Shown here: piece by piece, positions 23,853-34,134 of the stretch
Numbering within the stretch: position 1 is the stretch's first letter
How the letters are laid out: each line of letters opens with the position of its first letter
From: an uncultured Clostridia bacterium
GTDB taxonomy: Bacteria; Bacillota; Clostridia; Oscillospirales; Acutalibacteraceae
Assembly: GCA_947623175.1 (NCBI GenBank)
Contig: CANQGK010000007.1
Span: 16,985 to 80,984, forward strand
Reading direction: 5' to 3'
DNA length: 64,000 bases
Program-made: the position numbers and the translations under genes
Notes under the pieces: model-generated
The model's input: only the letters and a program-made list of their open reading frames with translations
Database searches by the model: none
What the model was told of the DNA's origin: nothing

Positions 23853-24683
23853 ATGAAACAGGAAACCTTACGGTTTGGTCGTCCGACGATTCCGATCATC
23901 ATTAAAGAGTTTTTGCTGCAAGCCTCCCGCGACCGGCGCGGGATTCACGTGCACAAGGCGATGGAGATCGTCCGGGTTAAAAGCGGGCGGATGCTTGCCG
24001 ACGTCGACGGCAGTCTTACAGAAGTCGAGCAGGGCAGTATTTTGTTGATAAACGGCAACATCGCGCACAAGCTGTCCGCCGAATCTGCCGAAATTACGCT
24101 GATCCAGGTTGATTTATCCAAATTCATCGGGCAAAAAAGCGACGACGAATTTGCCGCTCTGTACGAGTTTGTTTTATCGGCGAAACGGAAGCCGTATTTA
24201 GCGACGGATGACGAGGGCGAAATTCGCGAGCTGTTTGATAAAATCGTTCGCGCCTATTACGAATCATCGGAACGGGGCGAATGGTATTTGACAGCTTATT
24301 TGTACGAACTTGCGGCGTTTTTATATACCCATTCGTTCATCGTTCCGACGGCGCAGGCAGGTGTGGAGCTTGAAAAAATTCGCCCGATCGTAGCGCTTAT
24401 CGACCGCAATTATACCGCGCCGCTGACGCTTGACGACCTCAGCGAATCGGTGGGCTACGGCAAATATACGATCTGTCACCTGTTCAAAGCGGTGACGGGA
24501 TCGACCGTTTTCGAATACATCAATTTCCTGCGAATCCGCCTGGCGGCAGAAAAGCTGGGAACCGCAAATGCCTCCGTTTCACAGGTCGCCGGCGAATGCG
24601 GGTTTTCCTCCCTATCCTATTTCAACCGGGTATTCAAAAAAATTCTCGGCTGCGCGCCGTCAAAATACCGAAAGTACGTATAA
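23853..24683 (+). CDS. AraC-family transcriptional regulator
   Basis: A 276-residue regulator from ATG 23853 behind GAGGATAAG. Residues 1-110 form a cupin-like ligand-binding domain (VHKAMEIVRVKSGRMLADVDG). Residues about 175-276 form the double helix-turn-helix of AraC proteins: LTLDDLSESVGYGKYTICHLF, and the signature SVSQVAGECGFSSLSYFNRV then FKKILGCAPSKYR. It is divergent from an MFS transporter, separated by 113 bases that would hold both promoters. CTTGC repeats at 23816-23831 and 23838-23842 could be half-sites. The usual role is activation of the neighbour in response to a sugar or related compound. Confidence 0.92.
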   Translation: MKQETLRFGRPTIPIIIKEFLLQASRDRRGIHVHKAMEIVRVKSGRMLADVDGSLTEVEQGSILLINGNIAHKLSAESAEITLIQVDLSKFIGQKSDDEFAALYEFVLSAKRKPYLATDDEGEIRELFDKIVRAYYESSERGEWYLTAYLYELAAFLYTHSFIVPTAQAGVELEKIRPIVALIDRNYTAPLTLDDLSESVGYGKYTICHLFKAVTGSTVFEYINFLRIRLAAEKLGTANASVSQVAGECGFSSLSYFNRVFKKILGCAPSKYRKYV

Positions 24684-24694
24684 TTTACCGACAG

Positions 24695-24740
24695 AAAAAT
24701 CGGAGCATATTCGAAAAAACCGAATGTGCTCCGATTTTTT
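24695..24740 (+). terminator. Terminator of the AraC-type gene
   Basis: A 19-bp stem (24695-24713 with 24721-24740, one bulge or mismatch) around a seven-base loop ending in TTTTTT; the A-run on the other arm makes it usable from both sides. Confidence 0.85.
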
Positions 24741-24826
24741 ATATTATACCATACAAAAACTCGGAATTTAATCGGATAACGCTTTGCTTTTGCCAAGCAA
24801 ATGCGGTGTTTATCAACAGTTCAAAA

Positions 24827-27800
24827 TCAATTCTTTACAAATTTCAAATTTGCTAAAATAACCGGCGTTTCTTCTTCGTCGTTTTCGCCCTTCCACCAGA
24901 CGATAAAGCGAACGTTTGCCGAGGAGGGATAAAACCCTTTTTCAAATAAGCCGTTCAGCTTTTCGGAGAATGATTTTGAAAATTTTGCGATATTGACGGT
25001 TCTGCCGTTTAACTCCGCCGTTAAATACGGAGCGTTTATGTTAAGTTTCTCTCCGCTTTGCAATGACAAAACGAGGTCCTTGCGGGATTTAAAGTAATCC
25101 AGCACGACGTCTTTGTGCGTCGTCTGTAAAATCAGCTCCTTGGGCTCGGGATAAATCGTATCGTCATATTCTTCTGCACCGCCTGCATCGCAATTATCCA
25201 AAACGTCGCTGTTGCAGTAAACGTACAAAGCGTTTTTCGCTCTCGTGAGTCCTACGTAAATTCGCCGTTTTTCCTCGTCCTTGTACGCATGACAGCGATT
25301 GAGCAAGAGATGTACCGTATTAAATTCACGCCCTTTTGACTTATGAATCGTGGAAACGAATACCGTTTCATTTTCATCGGCATAAAAATCCTCATAATTA
25401 GATTCGGTAATAAACTCGTCTAAATCACTGCGGTATTTGACGGAATAGGTGCATTCAAAATCATCTACAAGCCGCAGACAATGCTCAAGACATACACTTT
25501 TGGCATAATCGCGGCGCAATTTTTCCTTCGCTTTTTTCCACAATGCATCGGAAATTACGGGTGTATCGAGCTGTGCGTCGATCGTATTTAAAAAAGACCT
25601 GATTTCCGCAAGATTTGATAACCTGAAGCCATCCGTAGATTGGATAAGCTTCGCTCTGACGTTGTTTTTCAAAAGCAATCCCATAATTTGCAGAGCTTCG
25701 TCATTTGTATTTGTAAGAACGGCGGTACTACCTTCTTTGCGCATTTCGACCAAACGACGAACCGCCGGAATTTCCATATTTGGGCACTTGCAGTGGGAAA
25801 TTAAAACTATTCCCGCATCCGCTTTTACCGGAATAATCGGTTCCGATTTCATTCGTCGTTCTATTTTTTCCGCAAAACGGTTTGCAAGATTTACGATAGA
25901 TGCTCCGCTTCTGAAATTCTCGGTCATCTCATATTTGACGGCATTCATATCTTCAAGCAGTGCGCGCATATATTTAGGGTTCGAGCCGCGAAATTCATAA
26001 ATATTCTGATCGTCATCTCCCACGGCTATAACGCGCATATCGTCATTTCGGCTCATCAAAGCTCTGACCAGACGGTATTCGTTCTCATCCATGTCCTGCG
26101 CCTCGTCTATAACGAGAACGCTTTTGGTTATTCTCCCCGGTTCCACCTCTCCGTTTTCAATGAGATCGGCAGCGTTTTTCACAACATCTTGTGCGCCCTC
26201 TAGATTCCCGATTTTGCCCAATAAATCGAAGCAATAGGAGTGAAAGGTTTTGATTTCGACGAATTTGGATGCGTTTCCTATCAATGCGGTAAGGCGTTTT
26301 TTAAACTCGGTAGCGGCGGCGCGCGAAAAAGTAAGCATCAACAATTGTTCGTGCTTTACGTCCTCCATTAAGAGCAATGAAGCGAGCTTATGAACAAGCA
26401 CCCGTGTTTTACCGCTCCCGGGCCCCGCCGCCACAACGATGTACTTAGAATCGGAATCGTTTATTATTGTCGACTGTATATCGGACAGTTCATCAAATAA
26501 GCGATTATATTTTTCCGGGGTGATATTTCGGTCGATTTCTTTCGCGCGCTCCCCTTTAAAATACTTCGCTATGAATTTTCGAAAATCCATCTGAAAATAA
26601 TCCTGTACAAATTCAAGCGCCGTATTATAATCGCGCACCATAAGATTGGCATATTCGCCCACAATATGTATCTGGCGGATTTTCATTTTGTAAAATTCGT
26701 CAAGCAATTTGTAATCATCAGCTTTGTAACGTACCTTGTTATCAGTAATAAGGCGGCGAATTTCAATGCCGTTATAAACCACCAAAAACCCGCCTTCAAT
26801 TTTCAAAGCGCCGATTTTTGACAGATAAAGCAAGGCGTCCTCAACGTCCGTCAGAGTTATTTTACCGAAACACGGATCTATTTTTGGCTTTGCCATATAC
26901 CCGTTGAATAATTCCACAAGTGAAAATTCAACCGTTTTTTCTTCTTTGCCTGCGTCGTCGGGCTGCGTTTTCGAAAACAAGGTTTCCAAAATAAATTTAC
27001 AAAGCTCTGTTCTCCGCTCAAACTTTGCGTTTAAAACTGACAAATCCATCGCCGGAACAATCGTTACACAGTGGGTTGATTCGTCCTGCTCCTTGCGAAT
27101 ATAATTCTTGACGGTCAGAAAATACAAAAGCGTGCGAAGATTTTTTACGGTTGAGAAAGAAATTCCCGCTTTAAGCGCATTGTCGTTGATTGCCTTCAGC
27201 GAATAATCACAGCCCTCGTCGGTAAGCTGTGCCAACAAAAAACGTTCTAATTTAGCGAACCGTTCCAGGGTTAGCTTTGATTTATTTTCCGTATCTGAGC
27301 TGTAAATATAGGCAGACATGTCCTGCATATCTGCAAGCAGATTTTCCTGACGCATAAGATTTACACAGTCGATCACTTCGTCTTTGTTAAGCCCCAGGGT
27401 ATCGGCAAGGTAATCTATGCGGCTTTCCGCGTCGTCATTGCCTGCACGCGCGATGCTGCGGCTTGAAATCAACGACTTTATAATACGCTTAGCGTCCGTT
27501 TTTTGCTTGTCGGAAAAGAGCGCGGACCTTTCAATGCGAAACGACGCCTCGCGCATATCCTTTGCAAGAATACTTGTGGCGTAAACGTGCGGCACGTTAT
27601 GCCCGCGTCTTACGTAGCCGGCATTTTCTAATGCCGAAATCGCAGTTTTGACCCGCGTTTCGATTTCATAGACCGAATCATCCCATCCCGCCTGCCTTGC
27701 AATTTCTAACGGAGAACAGCAAACCGTAGACCGCAGCTTTGTAAGATCTTTTATCGCTTTCCAGACCTGCTGTATTTCGCCGATACTGAGTTTAGACTGA

Positions 27801-29617
27801 TTGAGCAGAATAAAATGCTTGTCCAGGTCTTCGTTGTTGAACAAAACATAACATTCCGCCTGCAAGCTCGGATCCCGCCCGGCGCGCCCTGCTTCCTGAA
27901 CATAATTTTCCAAAGAATCGGATATATCGTAATGAATTACGAGCCTAACGTCCTTTTTATCGACTCCCATACCGAAAGCGGACGTGGCGACAATGACATT
28001 TACCTCGTTTTTGATGAAAGCCTCCTGATTTGCTATTTTGTCGTTCGATTCCATTTGTCCGTTAAACGGGCGTGCGGGAAAACCGTCCGCAGTCAGCTTT
28101 TCGGCAAGCAGGCGGGTGCGCCTCGTTCTGGAAACATAAACAATGGTAGGGCAATCCTTTTGCGCTATCAAATCCCTTAAGGTGTTGTATTTTTCTTCCT
28201 CTGTTTCTTTAAAAAGCACGACGTAGTGCAGATTTTCTCTGGAAGCGGATGATGCGAAAATTTCAAGATCAAGATCCGCCTTTTTCTTGAAATACTCGCA
28301 GATATCGCTTATAACCTTTTGTTTTGCAGTAGCCGTAAAACAGGAAACGGGAATCGGCTTTTTGCCGGTTTTCTTTTTTTGAAGTTCACGGATAAAATCG
28401 CCGATATACAAATAATCCACCCTGAAATCTTGCCCCCACGCAGAAAAGCAGTGCGCCTCATCTATGACAAATCGCACAATATTTCGGGAAATCAGCATTT
28501 TTTCAATAGATTTTGAACGAAGCTGTTCCGGGGATATATAAAGAATGGTTGCCGAACCGTTTGCGATTCTTTCGTAAGCGTTTGCGCGTTCTATAGGATC
28601 AAGCAGTCCGTTGACCGTTACGGCGGAAGTAATGCCCAAAGCGTTCAGATTATCGACCTGGTCCTTCATAAGCGATTGCAGCGGAGAGATAACCACCGTC
28701 AAACCATGAACCGCCTTTCCTGCCATAAGTGCCGGTAATTGAAACGTAATGGATTTTCCGCCGCCCGTCGGAAAAACAGCAAGCAGCGATTTGCCGTCAA
28801 CTGCGGCTTGCGCCGCCTTCTGTTGGAGAGGTTCGCCGTTATAAGTGCGAAAGCTGTTAAAGCCGAAAATCCTTTTTAAGCTTTTATGAATATTCAAATT
28901 CTCACGGCAATACGTACATCCGTTTTCGCAAGGCGTATTACGCAGATATTTGATTACGTTTTCAATTTTAGGGAAATTACGCAAAAGCCAGGGCGGAGTA
29001 ATAGAAAACTCATCCTCGGCACCGATTAAAGCCAGCGCGTATGCCAATTCGCGGGGATAATGCTTGATAAGCGGCTGTAAATCCGCATTTGCACAAATTT
29101 TTCCCATAAACTCGACAGTGATCAAATTTCGGATGTCCGAGTTATAGGGCCTGAAATTTACATAATCAAAGAACCCCTCAAACTCCGCATACGGATAAAG
29201 TAAACGGCAAAAGATCTGTTTTTTCTTTGAAGATAAGGAAAAGAAGGCGTTTACCTCGTCAAAGAAGAGCTTTTGCGCTTTTTTGCTGTCACTCAGCGGA
29301 TTGTTTAATTCTTCCACTTGCAATTTATCGTCCTTGAGTAACGCATGATAAGGACGCTTCGGAAACAGCAAAGGCGACAGATAAAGCGTGTCGATAACCT
29401 TTTGGCGCGGCGATACGAAATCGTCGCCCAGAAATTTAAGATCGTGATGTATAACATTGTGCCCGCAAAGATAGTTGGCGGCGGAGTAAAAAGCGCAAAA
29501 ATCCGCCGTTGAAGCAGAATGAAAATCCGGTGCGTTTTCTTTTACGGCGCCGATATCATGTATTTTATTGTCGTCGACGCCGACCTCGGCATCAAAAAAT
29601 ACAACGGATTTTGACAT
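24827..29617 (-). CDS. Exonuclease-RecQ-UvrD-type fusion helicase
   Basis: A 1,596-residue protein. Residues 1-130 resemble a DEDD 3'-5' exonuclease (D9/E11 in FFDAEV, D59 in HHDL). A CxxxCxxC cluster (C230, C234, C237) precedes a RecQ-like helicase with Walker A VFPTGGGKS (282-289), VIDEAH at 384-389 and a helicase C domain (YVSRTRRTRLLAEKL, QEAGRAGRDPS). Winged-helix-like segments fill about 650-1000. Residues 1059-1596 are a UvrD/PcrA-type superfamily 1 helicase: GPGSGKT at 1065-1071, VIDEAQD, GDDDQNIYEFRG, STIHKSKGREF and YVGLTRAKNALYV. Two motors of different superfamilies in one chain suggest DNA-end processing or defence. ATG 29617 follows GGGGAA. It seems to be transcribed alone. Confidence 0.9.
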   Translation of the reverse strand: MSKSVVFFDAEVGVDDNKIHDIGAVKENAPDFHSASTADFCAFYSAANYLCGHNVIHHDLKFLGDDFVSPRQKVIDTLYLSPLLFPKRPYHALLKDDKLQVEELNNPLSDSKKAQKLFFDEVNAFFSLSSKKKQIFCRLLYPYAEFEGFFDYVNFRPYNSDIRNLITVEFMGKICANADLQPLIKHYPRELAYALALIGAEDEFSITPPWLLRNFPKIENVIKYLRNTPCENGCTYCRENLNIHKSLKRIFGFNSFRTYNGEPLQQKAAQAAVDGKSLLAVFPTGGGKSITFQLPALMAGKAVHGLTVVISPLQSLMKDQVDNLNALGITSAVTVNGLLDPIERANAYERIANGSATILYISPEQLRSKSIEKMLISRNIVRFVIDEAHCFSAWGQDFRVDYLYIGDFIRELQKKKTGKKPIPVSCFTATAKQKVISDICEYFKKKADLDLEIFASSASRENLHYVVLFKETEEEKYNTLRDLIAQKDCPTIVYVSRTRRTRLLAEKLTADGFPARPFNGQMESNDKIANQEAFIKNEVNVIVATSAFGMGVDKKDVRLVIHYDISDSLENYVQEAGRAGRDPSLQAECYVLFNNEDLDKHFILLNQSKLSIGEIQQVWKAIKDLTKLRSTVCCSPLEIARQAGWDDSVYEIETRVKTAISALENAGYVRRGHNVPHVYATSILAKDMREASFRIERSALFSDKQKTDAKRIIKSLISSRSIARAGNDDAESRIDYLADTLGLNKDEVIDCVNLMRQENLLADMQDMSAYIYSSDTENKSKLTLERFAKLERFLLAQLTDEGCDYSLKAINDNALKAGISFSTVKNLRTLLYFLTVKNYIRKEQDESTHCVTIVPAMDLSVLNAKFERRTELCKFILETLFSKTQPDDAGKEEKTVEFSLVELFNGYMAKPKIDPCFGKITLTDVEDALLYLSKIGALKIEGGFLVVYNGIEIRRLITDNKVRYKADDYKLLDEFYKMKIRQIHIVGEYANLMVRDYNTALEFVQDYFQMDFRKFIAKYFKGERAKEIDRNITPEKYNRLFDELSDIQSTIINDSDSKYIVVAAGPGSGKTRVLVHKLASLLLMEDVKHEQLLMLTFSRAAATEFKKRLTALIGNASKFVEIKTFHSYCFDLLGKIGNLEGAQDVVKNAADLIENGEVEPGRITKSVLVIDEAQDMDENEYRLVRALMSRNDDMRVIAVGDDDQNIYEFRGSNPKYMRALLEDMNAVKYEMTENFRSGASIVNLANRFAEKIERRMKSEPIIPVKADAGIVLISHCKCPNMEIPAVRRLVEMRKEGSTAVLTNTNDEALQIMGLLLKNNVRAKLIQSTDGFRLSNLAEIRSFLNTIDAQLDTPVISDALWKKAKEKLRRDYAKSVCLEHCLRLVDDFECTYSVKYRSDLDEFITESNYEDFYADENETVFVSTIHKSKGREFNTVHLLLNRCHAYKDEEKRRIYVGLTRAKNALYVYCNSDVLDNCDAGGAEEYDDTIYPEPKELILQTTHKDVVLDYFKSRKDLVLSLQSGEKLNINAPYLTAELNGRTVNIAKFSKSFSEKLNGLFEKGFYPSSANVRFIVWWKGENDEEETPVILANLKFVKN

Positions 29618-29897
29618 AAACGATTCCCCTTTTTAAGCGGCGAAATTTTTCCGGCAAAAAGCCAATCCTTTTTACTTAACTCCACAACTTCCAAAGCCTC
29701 TTATAAACTCAAGACACATCAACGCAACCAAGCAGTAAATGCAAATCTCTACATTTGTAAATATATCATATCGCTCGCCAAATAACAATAACAGATTTTG
29801 AATATCTCAAAAACTTTTACCGGTTTAACAAGGCTAAAAATTTATCATTGACTCAAAACGTTTATTCTAAGACTTGCCATTTCTCATTATTATATGC

Positions 29898-29926
29898 TTG
29901 ACAAATTGGGGATAAGGTGTTATAAT
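29898..29926 (+). promoter_or_regulatory. Promoter of the trp operon
   Basis: TTGACA (29898-29903), 17 bases, TATAAT (29921-29926): perfect sigma-A promoter placed just ahead of the T-box leader. The AT-rich stretch 29618-29897 between it and the helicase gene shows no gene or other site. Confidence 0.9.
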
Positions 29927-29933
29927 GGTCTAA

Positions 29934-30221
29934 AATTTAATAAGCTAAACCGTTGAAGCGGAGATAAAGTCGATTATGCTTATACAGAGAGCCTGCGTTG
30001 GTGGAAATCGGGCTAAACACAGATCTTCAAATGGACCGCTGAGGGTGCAGTCAAAGGCGTAGGTATGCCGAGTATTCTGCAACGTGTTGACATACGTCAG
30101 TTGTCGAGGGTATATACGTACCCTGCCGAGCGCACGGCATTTTGCCGTGAATCAAGGTGGCACCGCGAATAAAATTATTCGTCCTTGACAGAATTGCTTT
30201 CTGTCAAGGGCTTTTCTTTTT
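29934..30221 (+). promoter_or_regulatory. Tryptophan T-box leader with terminator
   Basis: The leader carries the T-box sequence AAGGTGGCACCGCG (30154-30167) whose bulge pairs with the 3' end of uncharged tRNA. A terminator stem (30183-30193 with 30199-30209) and CTTTTCTTTTT follow. In the Stem I region AAATGGACCGCTGAG places a TGG codon (30032-30034) at the specifier position. TGG is the Trp codon, in line with trpE downstream. Uncharged tRNA-Trp would stabilise the antiterminator and open the operon. Confidence 0.93.
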
Positions 30222-30251
30222 CCGGGCGGAAAGCGGATAAGGAGCATTCGC

Positions 30252-31718
30252 ATGAAAATTTCACCGGATTTTGAACAGGTCAAAAGAATTTCCGCCTTGG
30301 GGCAATATAAGGTTTTACCGCTCAGCTGTGAAATCCTTTCGGACATTTGCACGCCTATAGAGGCGATGAAAATTCTTAAAAACGTATCGACTCATTGCTA
30401 CATGCTGGAATCGGTGGCGGAAAACGAAAAATGGGGCAGATATACCTTTTTGGGCTTTGATCCGAAGCTTGAAATCACCTGTCTTGACGGCAGCATGAAA
30501 ATCGGGAATATCAAATTCAAAACCGACTCGCCTTCAAGCTATCTGCGTCAAATATTGGCGGATTACAAAAGTCCGAAATTCGATTATCTCCCTCCCTTTA
30601 CCGGCGGACTTGTGGGATATTTTTCTTATGATTACATCACATACAGCGAGCCTACCGTAAAGGCGGAAATAAACGACACGGAAAATTTTCAGGACGTCGA
30701 CTTGATGCTTTTTGACAAAGTAATTGCCTTTGATAATTTCCGTCAAAAAATAATACTTATGGTAAATATTCCGCTCGAAAACGCGGAATCGGCATATAAC
30801 AAAGGAATAATCGAGCTTGAACAGCTTTGCAGACTCTTAAGAACCGGCGTCAAAAAAGAGGAGCCGGCGGGGCGTCTCAAGGGCGAGGTGACTCCCCTAT
30901 TTGACAAACCCGCCTATTGCGATATGGTTGAAAAAGCCAAAAATTATATCCGCGAGGGCGATATATTTCAAATTGTGCTTTCCAACCGGCTGAGCGCTCC
31001 GTTTGAAGGCAGTCTGCTTAACACCTACCGGATTTTGCGAACCCTTAATCCGTCGCCTTATATGTTTTACTTTTCGGGAACGGACGTCGAGGTAGCGGGC
31101 GCATCGCCCGAAACGCTTGTAAAGCTCGAAAACGGTCTGCTTCACACCTTCCCGCTTGCAGGCACAAGACCGCGCGGAAAAACCGAAGAGGCGGACAAGG
31201 CGCTCGAAAAGGAATTGCTTGCCGACCGCAAAGAGCTTGCCGAGCATAATATGCTTGTGGATTTAGGGCGCAACGATCTCGGAAAAATCAGCAAATTCGG
31301 CACGGTGCAGGTCGAAAAGCTTCACTCCATAGAACGTTATTCCCATGTCATGCACATCGGTTCTACCGTAAGAGGCGAAATCCGCGAGGAATTTGACGCG
31401 CTTGACGCCGTAGCGGCGGTTCTTCCCGCGGGAACGCTTTCCGGAGCGCCGAAAATCAGAGCCTGCCGGCTTATAGGCGAAATGGAGAATAACAAACGCG
31501 GAATTTACGGCGGAGCAATAGGCTATATCGCCTTTACCGGAAATATGGACACCTGCATAGCCATACGAATAGCCTACAAAAAGAACGGCAAGGTATTTGT
31601 AAGAAGCGGCGCCGGAATCGTGGCGGATTCAGTACCCGAAAAGGAATATGAAGAATGCATAAACAAGGCGAAAGCGGTCGTTAACGCGCTTGAAATGGCG
31701 CAGGAGGCGGACGAATGA
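30252..31718 (+). CDS. trpE: Anthranilate synthase component I
   Basis: A 488-residue enzyme that makes anthranilate from chorismate and ammonia supplied by TrpG, the first step of tryptophan synthesis. The N-terminal YMLESVAENEKWGRY includes the LES feedback site that binds tryptophan. The catalytic half shows VLSNRLSAPFEG, GASPETLVKLENG, PLAGTRPRG and LPAGTLSGAPKIRA. Length is normal. It is first in trpEGDCFBA and its stop overlaps the trpG start by four bases (ATGA). Expression should respond both to tRNA-Trp charging through the T-box and to tryptophan itself at the enzyme. Confidence 0.97.
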   Translation: MKISPDFEQVKRISALGQYKVLPLSCEILSDICTPIEAMKILKNVSTHCYMLESVAENEKWGRYTFLGFDPKLEITCLDGSMKIGNIKFKTDSPSSYLRQILADYKSPKFDYLPPFTGGLVGYFSYDYITYSEPTVKAEINDTENFQDVDLMLFDKVIAFDNFRQKIILMVNIPLENAESAYNKGIIELEQLCRLLRTGVKKEEPAGRLKGEVTPLFDKPAYCDMVEKAKNYIREGDIFQIVLSNRLSAPFEGSLLNTYRILRTLNPSPYMFYFSGTDVEVAGASPETLVKLENGLLHTFPLAGTRPRGKTEEADKALEKELLADRKELAEHNMLVDLGRNDLGKISKFGTVQVEKLHSIERYSHVMHIGSTVRGEIREEFDALDAVAAVLPAGTLSGAPKIRACRLIGEMENNKRGIYGGAIGYIAFTGNMDTCIAIRIAYKKNGKVFVRSGAGIVADSVPEKEYEECINKAKAVVNALEMAQEADE

Positions 31719-32293
31719 TACTTCTAATAGACAATTACGACAGTTTTTCTTATAATCTTTATCAGCTGATAGGCGAAATCGAGCCGGATATAAAGGTAAT
31801 TCGCAACAATGATATGACCGTAGACGAAATACAGGCTTTAAATCCCGAACGGATAATTCTTTCCCCCGGGCCCGGAAGACCCGAAAACGCCGGCGTAGTA
31901 CCCGAGGTTGTGAAAAATTTGGGCAAAGACATACCTATCCTCGGAGTTTGTCTCGGGCATCAGGCGATTTGCATGGTTTACGGCGCCGTCATCACATACG
32001 CAAAGGAGCTTATGCATGGCAAGCAGTCGGACGTTAAGTTTGACAATACCTGTCCTTTGTTTAAGGACTGCCCCGCCGTCGCTCCCGTGGCGAGGTATCA
32101 TTCGCTGGCGGCGGATAAAAATACCGTACCCGACTGTCTTAAGGTTACCGCGGTTACGCTTGACGGAGAGATAATGGCGGTACAGCATAAGGAATATCCC
32201 GTATTCGGCGTTCAGTTCCATCCGGAATCGATAATGACGCCGGACGGCAAGCAAATTTTAAAAAATTTTGTAAATATTAAATATAAAATATAA
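31715..32293 (+). CDS. trpG: Anthranilate synthase component II (glutamine amidotransferase)
   Basis: A 192-residue class I glutamine amidotransferase that hydrolyses glutamine and channels ammonia to TrpE. The catalytic triad is visible: the cysteine in GVCLGHQAI and the His-Glu pair in VQFHPESIMTP. The oxyanion region LSPGPGRPENAG is also clear. It overlaps trpE by four bases. It is a stand-alone subunit, not fused to TrpD. In some Bacilli such a subunit (PabA) is shared with folate synthesis; here its place in the trp operon points to TrpG. Confidence 0.96.
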   Translation: MILLIDNYDSFSYNLYQLIGEIEPDIKVIRNNDMTVDEIQALNPERIILSPGPGRPENAGVVPEVVKNLGKDIPILGVCLGHQAICMVYGAVITYAKELMHGKQSDVKFDNTCPLFKDCPAVAPVARYHSLAADKNTVPDCLKVTAVTLDGEIMAVQHKEYPVFGVQFHPESIMTPDGKQILKNFVNIKYKI

Positions 32294-32321
32294 ATATTAA
32301 ATAAATGCAAGGGTGGTAAAT

Positions 32322-33347
32322 ATGATTAAAGAAGCAATCGAAAAGGTAGTAAACAAGCAGGACCTTACGTATGACGAGGCGTATACCGTTATGAATGAAA
32401 TTATGAACGGCGAAACCTCTCAGACGCAGAACGCGGCTTTTTTGGCTTCGCTTTCCACAAAGAGCGCAAAAGCGGAAACCACCGACGAAATCGCCGGATG
32501 CGCTGCCGCCATGCGTGAGCACGCCATAAAAGTGAACTCCGATTATGATTTATTTGAAATCGTGGGCACCGGCGGCGACAACGCGCACAGCTTTAATATT
32601 TCGACTACCGCCGCTTTGGTAACAGCCGCAAGCGGTATTAAGGTAGCAAAGCACGGCAACCGCGCCGCTTCCTCAAAATGCGGAACCGCCGACTGTCTGG
32701 AGGCTTTGGGAGTAAATATAGATCAAAGTCCGCAAAAATGCGCCGAGCTTTTGGAAAAGGCGGGAATGTGCTTTTTCTTTGCGCAAAAATACCATTCCTC
32801 TATGAAATACGTCGGTGGTATACGCAAGGAGCTCGGTTTCCGCACCGTCTTTAACATTCTCGGCCCGCTTACCAATCCGGGCAATCCCAAAATGCAGCTG
32901 CTCGGAGTTTACGACGAATACCTGGTAGAACCCCTGGCTCAGGTGCTTATGAATCTCGGCGTGGAGCGCGGTATGGTGGTATACGGCAAGGATAAGCTGG
33001 ATGAAATTTCCTTAAGCGCACCCACAAAGGTTTGCGAATTTAAAGAAGGCTGGTTCAAAAGCTATACGATAACCCCCGAAATGTTCGGTCTCGAACGCTG
33101 TGAAAAATCCGACCTTGTAGGCGGAGATCCTAAGGAAAACGCGAATATCACATTGAGCATTTTAAATGGTGAAAAGGGGCATAAGCGCAATGCCGTTTTG
33201 ATGAATGCCGGCGCCGCTTTGTATATCGGCAAAAAGGCGGACAGCATAAAGGACGGCATCGATTTGGCAGCAAGTCTTATCGATTCGGGCAAAGCGCTCG
33301 ACACCCTTAATAAGTTAATTGAAATAAGCAATACCGCGGAGGCGTAA
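32322..33347 (+). CDS. trpD: Anthranilate phosphoribosyltransferase
   Basis: A 341-residue enzyme that joins anthranilate to phosphoribosyl pyrophosphate. The PRPP-binding motif [15 protein letters not shown] and the anthranilate site [21 protein letters not shown] (in two halves around residues 105-125) are intact, as is [11 protein letters not shown] chose ATG 32322, because a GTG three codons upstream lies inside the likely ribosome-binding stretch GGGTGG. It follows trpG after 28 bases, the widest gap between the first genes of the operon. Confidence 0.96.
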   Translation: MIKEAIEKVVNKQDLTYDEAYTVMNEIMNGETSQTQNAAFLASLSTKSAKAETTDEIAGCAAAMREHAIKVNSDYDLFEIVGTGGDNAHSFNISTTAALVTAASGIKVAKHGNRAASSKCGTADCLEALGVNIDQSPQKCAELLEKAGMCFFFAQKYHSSMKYVGGIRKELGFRTVFNILGPLTNPGNPKMQLLGVYDEYLVEPLAQVLMNLGVERGMVVYGKDKLDEISLSAPTKVCEFKEGWFKSYTITPEMFGLERCEKSDLVGGDPKENANITLSILNGEKGHKRNAVLMNAGAALYIGKKADSIKDGIDLAASLIDSGKALDTLNKLIEISNTAEA

Positions 33348-33348
33348 A

Positions 33349-34134
33349 ATGACCGTTTTGGAACAGCTTGCCGATTATGCAAAGGAGCGCACCGAGCTTG
33401 CAAAAAAACGGCTTTCGACGCAGGATATAAAAAAAGCGGCGCGCATCTTGCCGAAGGGTGATTTTGCGTTTGAAAAGGCGCTTAAGGGCGACGACATCGC
33501 CTTTATTTGCGAATGCAAAAAAGCCTCGCCTTCAAAGGGAATAATCGCAGCCGATTTTCCCTATTTGCAAATTGCGAAGGAATACGAAGCCGCCGGAGCG
33601 GACTGTATCTCGGTGCTTACGGAGCCCAAGTGGTTTTTGGGAAGCGACGATTATCTGCGAGAAATTGCAAAAAACGTATCTATTCCCTGCCTTAGGAAGG
33701 ATTTTACCGTAGACGAATATATGATTTACGAGGCGAAGCTTTCGGGCGCTTCCGCCGTACTTTTGATCTGCGCGATACTTACGCGGGAACAGCTTTGCGA
33801 ATATATCGAAATATGCAACTCTCTCGGGCTGTCCGCGCTGGTGGAAGCCCACGACGAAAAAGAGGTCGAGACGGCTTTGCGCGCAAAAGCGAGGATTATA
33901 GGGGTAAACAACCGCAACCTTAAGGATTTTACGGTCGATAACGAAAACAGCCGCAAATTGAGAAAGCTTATTCCGCAAAACGTTATCTTTGTTTCCGAAA
34001 GCGGGGTAAAAACCGCGGAGGACGTACGGCTTTTGCGCGAAGCGGGCGCCGACGCCGTTCTTATAGGCGAGACCCTTATGCGCGCCGCGGATAAAAAGGC
34101 AAAGCTTAACGAGCTTAAGGGGCAAGGCCTATGA
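33349..34134 (+). CDS. trpC: Indole-3-glycerol phosphate synthase
   Basis: A 261-residue TIM-barrel enzyme that closes the indole ring of carboxyphenylamino-deoxyribulose phosphate with loss of carbon dioxide and water. Characteristic strands are CECKKASPSKGII (catalytic lysine), LRKDFTVDEYMIYEA, VNNRNLKDFTVD and VFVSESGVKTAEDV. It begins one base after the trpD stop, with GGAGGCG as its site, and ends by overlapping trpF by four bases. TrpC and TrpF are separate here, unlike the fused enzyme of enteric bacteria. Confidence 0.97.
   Translation: MTVLEQLADYAKERTELAKKRLSTQDIKKAARILPKGDFAFEKALKGDDIAFICECKKASPSKGIIAADFPYLQIAKEYEAAGADCISVLTEPKWFLGSDDYLREIAKNVSIPCLRKDFTVDEYMIYEAKLSGASAVLLICAILTREQLCEYIEICNSLGLSALVEAHDEKEVETALRAKARIIGVNNRNLKDFTVDNENSRKLRKLIPQNVIFVSESGVKTAEDVRLLREAGADAVLIGETLMRAADKKAKLNELKGQGL

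Noticed and set aside
33532..34125. Minus-strand 197-codon frame inside trpC
   Set aside because: Antisense shadow; trpC is fully conserved on the other strand and no ribosome-binding site is present.
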